A stretch of 64,000 nucleotides of DNA from Paraburkholderia ferrariae NBRC 106233 (GTDB lineage: Bacteria; Pseudomonadota; Gammaproteobacteria; Burkholderiales; Burkholderiaceae): assembly GCF_000685035.1 (NCBI RefSeq), contig NZ_BAYB01000021.1:124001-188000 (forward strand), given 5' to 3'. The translations under genes and the position numbers were made by a program. Below are positions 60,835 through 64,000 of the stretch, piece by piece (position 1 is the stretch's first letter; each line of letters opens with the position of its first letter). The notes under the pieces are model-generated. The model saw only the letters and a program-made list of their open reading frames with translations. It had not been told where the DNA came from and did not search any database.

Positions 60835-61146
60835 TTACTGGCCGAAGTAGGTCGGCTTCAGGTTGGTGGCTTCGCGGCTGCCCGACTGCGAGGAGCCGTT
60901 CGTCGATGCGCCGTAGGCCGTGGCTTGTGCCGCGCCGTTTTGTTGATCGACGCGCGCTTCAGCGGCTTGCAGGTCTTCCGGGTAGTACGGGCTCGACAGG
61001 CCCGGACGATAGCCGGCCTTTTCGAGTTGCACGAGTTCGGCGCGAACCTGCGCGCGCGTCACGGGCTGCTGGTTTTCCTGGGCGAACGAGAGAGCCGGAG
61101 CGGCAAGAACGGTAGCGGCGAGCGCGGCAGCGATCAGGGTCTTCAT
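60835..61146 (-). CDS. DUF4148 domain exported protein
   Basis: 103 residues from ATG 61146, with GGAGG upstream. Signal peptide MKTLIAAALAATVLAAPALSFA, then the DUF4148 core VTRAQVRAELVQLEKAGYRPG. The C-terminal half is Ser/Ala/Asn-rich. Second copy of the family in this window (see 20913). Unknown periplasmic function. Confidence 0.9.
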   Translation of the reverse strand: MKTLIAAALAATVLAAPALSFAQENQQPVTRAQVRAELVQLEKAGYRPGLSSPYYPEDLQAAEARVDQQNGAAQATAYGASTNGSSQSGSREATNLKPTYFGQ

Positions 61147-61351
61147 GGTAACTAACCTCCAAAGATTATGTTTTGGTTCGTAACAATCGTGTCGTTCGAA
61201 CCGTTGACTGAACTTTATTGCGCAGTGCTCCAAAGAAAAATAGCGTAATGCGGCAAACATCGTTACCCGATTTGAGATAATGGTCGGCATATCCGGTGCC
61301 GCACCGAAAGGCGGCCGGTTTCGTGCCGCCGATTCGCGCCGCGCCTTCAGT

Positions 61352-61411
61352 GGCAACTTCAAGGGCGACTTCAGTGGCAACCTCAAGGGCAACCTCAAGG
61401 GCAACTTCGGG
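61352..61411. repeat. 12-bp tandem repeat upstream of bufA
   Basis: Five head-to-tail 12-bp units: GGCAACTTCAAG, GGCGACTTCAGT, GGCAACCTCAAG twice, GGCAACTTCGGG. The array ends 53 bp before the bufA start codon, in the region where its promoter should be. Confidence 0.85.
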
Positions 61412-61464
61412 GGCAAAATAATGCCCATGCAAAACACGTCGATTCCGACTCGAGGAGCTTTCCC

Positions 61465-61713
61465 ATGAAGAACAGTCTTGGCCGTCAGGCACTGATCGCC
61501 GCCGCGCTGGCGGGGCTTGCCGCCGCGAGCGTCGCGCACGCGGACGAGCAGGTGAATTGCTACGGCGTGGCGAAGGCCGGGCAGAACGACTGCGCGAGCA
61601 AGACGGGCGTGCACGACTGCGCGGGTCAGGCGAAGGTCGATCACGACAAGGGCGACTTCAAGACCGTGCCCCAGGGCACCTGCGAGCAGCTCGGCGGCAC
61701 GCCGGAAAAATGA
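61465..61713 (+). CDS. bufA: Bufferin precursor peptide (DUF2282, BufA1-like)
   Basis: 82 residues with GAGGAG at 61452-61457. A Sec signal peptide (GRQALIAAALAGLAAASVAHA) precedes a core with four cysteines, Cys32, Cys43, Cys52 and Cys73, in the DUF2282 pattern (NCYGVA, NDCASK, HDCAGQ, GTCEQ). In bufferins, central cysteines are turned into thiooxazole rings by the partner enzymes and the product binds copper in the periplasm. Unlike most RiPPs it uses a signal peptide as leader. The stop codon overlaps bufB (ATGA). Confidence 0.88.
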   Translation: MKNSLGRQALIAAALAGLAAASVAHADEQVNCYGVAKAGQNDCASKTGVHDCAGQAKVDHDKGDFKTVPQGTCEQLGGTPEK

Positions 61714-62615
61714 ACGCGGCAGACCGCGGCGCGGCGAGTGCCGTGGTGAAAGAGCGGGGGGCCGCGCGTGCGCCTGCGGGCACAGGCGTCGGCCTGCGTC
61801 ATGCGCACTACGGCGTGTTCATGTCAGCGAAGCCGGTCGGCGTGGACTGGGTCGAAGTGCATAGCGAGAACTACTTCGGCGATGGCGGCTACGACCTGCA
61901 CGTGCTGGAAACCGTGCGGCGCGATCTGCCGGTGAGCCTGCACGGCGTGGGGCTTGGGCTCGGGTCGGCGGGGCCGCTCGATACGGCCCATCTTGGGCGC
62001 CTGAAGCGTCTTTGCGAGCGCGTCGAGCCCGCTGTGGTCTCCGAGCATGTGTGCTGGGGCGCGACGCCTGGCCACGCGTGGCACGATCTCTTGCCGATGC
62101 CGTTGAGCGAGGCGTCGCTCGATCATCTGTGCGCGCGTGTTGCGCAGATGCAGGATGGGCTGGGCCGCACGGTGCTGATCGAAAATGTTTCGGCCTACGT
62201 ACGGTTCGGCGGCGACACGCTGAGCGAGGCCGCGTTCCTTGCCGAACTGGCGCGCCGCACCGGTTGCGGCGTGCTGCTGGACGTGAACAACCTCTACGTC
62301 AACCAGTGCAATCACGGCGAGGATGCGCTCGCCGCCATGCAGGCGCTGCCGCCCGGGGTCGTGGGCGAGATTCATCTTGCGGGGCATCGCGTGACGTCTG
62401 TCGCCGTGATCGACGATCATGGCTCGCGTGTCGCGCCGGCAGTGTGGTTGCTGTACGAGGCCGCTTTGCAGCGCTTCGGCGCAGTGCCCACGCTGATCGA
62501 GTGGGACACGGGCGTGCCGCCGGTCGAGGTGCTGATCGACGAAGCGCGGCTCGCGCGCGAGCGTATGGCGCAACTGGCGAAGCGCCGCGGCGCCGCGACA
62601 GAGGCCGCCGGATGA
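61710..62615 (+). CDS. bufB: BufB/MbnB-like multinuclear iron oxidase (DUF692)
   Basis: 301 residues, TIM-barrel DUF692 protein. Metal-ligand segments are EVHSENYFG, SLHGVGLGLG, VSEHVCWG, LIENVSAYV, LLDVNNLYVNQ, EIHLAGH and IEWDTGVPP. MNIO enzymes oxidise peptide cysteines with O2 at a di/tri-iron site. The start at ATG 61710 overlaps the bufA stop, and its own stop overlaps bufC. The first 25 residues, Ala/Gly-rich, precede the conserved VGLRHAHY. Confidence 0.92.
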   Translation: MNAADRGAASAVVKERGAARAPAGTGVGLRHAHYGVFMSAKPVGVDWVEVHSENYFGDGGYDLHVLETVRRDLPVSLHGVGLGLGSAGPLDTAHLGRLKRLCERVEPAVVSEHVCWGATPGHAWHDLLPMPLSEASLDHLCARVAQMQDGLGRTVLIENVSAYVRFGGDTLSEAAFLAELARRTGCGVLLDVNNLYVNQCNHGEDALAAMQALPPGVVGEIHLAGHRVTSVAVIDDHGSRVAPAVWLLYEAALQRFGAVPTLIEWDTGVPPVEVLIDEARLARERMAQLAKRRGAATEAAG

Positions 62616-63433
62616 CGCAACTGGAAACGCTGCAACAGGCCTTCGCCGCAGCACTCGACAACCCGGCCGCGGACGCCGCACTCGGCGCCTGGCTCCAGCC
62701 TCCGCTTCGGCACAACGATGCTCGGGCGGAACCGCCGGAGGAGCGCCTGCACGCCCGCATCGGCCTGTACCGCGGCAACGTGCGGGCGGCGCGGCGCAAT
62801 GCGTTGTCGAGCGCTTACCCCGTGCTGGCGGCACTGGGCGGCGATGCCTGGTTCGACGCGCTGGCTCTCGCCTATGCGCGCGCGCATCCCACGCGCGACG
62901 CCGATCTGAACCGCTTCGGCGCGGCGCTGCCCGCTTTCGTGGAGCGTTACGAAGCCGATCCGCGCTACGCCTGCTTCGGCGACGTCGCGCGGCTGGAATG
63001 GGCGCTGCACGTCGCGGCCTTTGCGGCGAATGTCACGCCGCTCACCGTGCAGCAATGGAGCGCGCTGGGCGCGGAGCGTCTTGCGTGCGCTCGCCTGCGG
63101 GTGCATCCCGCGTGTACCGCATGGGCGTCGCCGTATGCGGTGGAGGCGATCTGGCGCGCGCATCAACCTCGCTCCGCGCCCGACGCTGGCGGCGGCGCCT
63201 GGCCCGCGCGAGTCGATACGCCGTCCTGGTGCCTCGTCGTGCGTCCGCAATGGCACGCGACACTCCTCACGCACACGGAAGCGGCGCACATGGCGTTTGC
63301 GTCGATCCAGCGCGGCGCGACGCTCGACGAAGCGCTGGATGCCGCCTTCGCCACCGATCCCGCTTTCGATTTCGCGGGCCAATGGCGCACGTGGATCGAG
63401 TGCGGCGCGATCGTCGGTTTGCGCGACGGCTAA
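62612..63433 (+). CDS. bufC: BufC/MbnC-like partner protein (DUF2063)
   Basis: 273 residues. The N-terminal DUF2063 domain has LYRGNVRAARRNALSSAYPVLAALGGDAWFDALALAYARAHP; the C-terminal half is a diverged beta-rich domain. It forms a complex with the MNIO enzyme and recruits the precursor peptide. It overlaps bufB by 4 bp and ends the operon; no DoxX-type bufD or sigma/anti-sigma genes, often seen with bufferins, follow. Confidence 0.9.
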   Translation: MTQLETLQQAFAAALDNPAADAALGAWLQPPLRHNDARAEPPEERLHARIGLYRGNVRAARRNALSSAYPVLAALGGDAWFDALALAYARAHPTRDADLNRFGAALPAFVERYEADPRYACFGDVARLEWALHVAAFAANVTPLTVQQWSALGAERLACARLRVHPACTAWASPYAVEAIWRAHQPRSAPDAGGGAWPARVDTPSWCLVVRPQWHATLLTHTEAAHMAFASIQRGATLDEALDAAFATDPAFDFAGQWRTWIECGAIVGLRDG

Positions 63434-63614
63434 AGCGCCTGCATCCGCGCGCCTGAACCCGAATTAGCCCGCATGGCGGACGCCCGCCGGCCCGCGCTAC
63501 GATACCGCCGTGCGTGCTGCCCCACGGGTTACACTCAAGCCCGGCCCAGCCGCTCCCGTTCCCGCCGCGCAGACGCCATCACCGCCCGTTCCAGCCAGCA
63601 AGGTCCGCCACACC

Positions 63615-64000
63615 ATGTTGACTCGCCGTCCGTACCTCGTGCTCGTCGTCGCCATCGTGCTCTCGGCCTTCGTGACGCTCATCGCGGCCTGGGTCATGTC
63701 GGAGATGCGCCACGATGCGCTCGCCTCCGCGCGTGCCGCTTCGTACAACATGGCGCTGCTCTTCGAGCGCGACACGGCGCGCAACCTGGAGGTGTACGAC
63801 CTTTCGCTGCAGGCGGTGATCGACGCCCTCGAAGACCCGCGCCTCGCCGCGCTGCCCGCCGATATCCACCAGAACGTGATGTTCGACCGCTCGGCCACGG
63901 CCAGAGACCTCGGTGTGATCCTCGTGACCGATGCGGCGGGCAATGTCGTCTACGATTCGCGCTCCATCCCGCCGCGCAAGGTCAATCTGGCCGACCGCGA
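63615..64000 (+). CDS. Membrane sensor protein, 3' part missing
   Basis: 128 residues are visible from ATG 63615 before the window ends. A first membrane helix (YLVLVVAIVLSAFVTLIAAWV) is followed by a periplasmic region, LLFERDTARNLEVYDLSLQAVIDALEDP and GVILVTDAAGNVVYDSRSIPP. This is the PAS-like/dCache sensor start found in many diguanylate cyclases and histidine kinases. The output domain is outside the window, so the class is undetermined. Confidence 0.75.
   Translation, partial: MLTRRPYLVLVVAIVLSAFVTLIAAWVMSEMRHDALASARAASYNMALLFERDTARNLEVYDLSLQAVIDALEDPRLAALPADIHQNVMFDRSATARDLGVILVTDAAGNVVYDSRSIPPRKVNLADR

Noticed and set aside
61352..61411. CRISPR-like array upstream of bufA
   Set aside because: Units are 12 bp, directly adjacent without spacers, and there are no cas genes in the window.

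Overview
The window looks like a chromosomal segment of a Burkholderiaceae bacterium (Paraburkholderia, Caballeronia or Burkholderia). Reasons: high GC with strong G/C third positions in most genes, two DUF4148 exported proteins, a Burkholderia-type porin, a short H-NS-type nucleoid protein, and the beta/gamma-proteobacterial order rsmI / yraN-diaA-dolP. No rRNA or CRISPR array is present; there is one tRNA, tRNA-Ala(CGC). Layout, 1-39.8 kb (ordinary chromosome): a DUF3857/transglutaminase gene cut by the window edge; a PepSY-type membrane protein; an oxalate/formate-type MFS transporter with a 42-residue partner protein and a repeat-rich upstream region; an HdeD-like membrane protein fused to a permuted papain-like domain; a complete minus-strand form II CO-dehydrogenase-like operon (coxS-L-M-D-E-G-xdhC); an amino-acid permease; a two-component pair with a soluble kinase; ferredoxin-NADP reductase; LysE exporter; assorted enzymes, HiPIP, amidase, dienelactone hydrolase, nitronate monooxygenase, livK, MFS, HugZ-like protein, H-NS, CDF metal exporter, Lrp regulator, exonuclease and MBL hydrolase, rlpA, and the rsmI/yraN-diaA-dolP-cytochrome c block. 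39.8-51.25 kb is a genomic island inserted in the 3' part of tRNA-Ala. A near copy of the tRNA 3' end lies at 51202-51239, a tyrosine integrase sits next to it, and related 17-bp repeats occur just inside both ends. The cargo is defence-like and mobile: a decayed IS256-family transposase, AlpA-like and HNH genes, a translationally coupled trio (unknown protein, DUF2513, tyrosine recombinase), an A/T-rich ParA-like ATPase plus SIR2 pair, and a serine resolvase coupled to a DNA methyltransferase and a PD-(D/E)XK nuclease. 51.3-60.4 kb still looks accessory. It holds a large SF1 helicase, an IS3-type transposase remnant, and a five-gene catabolic and uptake cassette (MarR regulator, CnbZ/Rid-like deaminase, kynurenine-formamidase-like hydrolase, ACS-family MFS transporter, porin). 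From 60.8 kb chromosome-like sequence returns: a DUF4148 gene, a bufferin-type copper-stress RiPP operon (bufA-bufB-bufC) preceded by a 12-bp tandem repeat, and the start of a membrane sensor protein cut by the window end. The strongest candidates for something undescribed are the ParA-SIR2 pair, the 43.3-45.1 kb trio with its 10-bp operator-like inverted repeat, the resolvase-coupled restriction system, and the MarR-controlled catabolic cassette.
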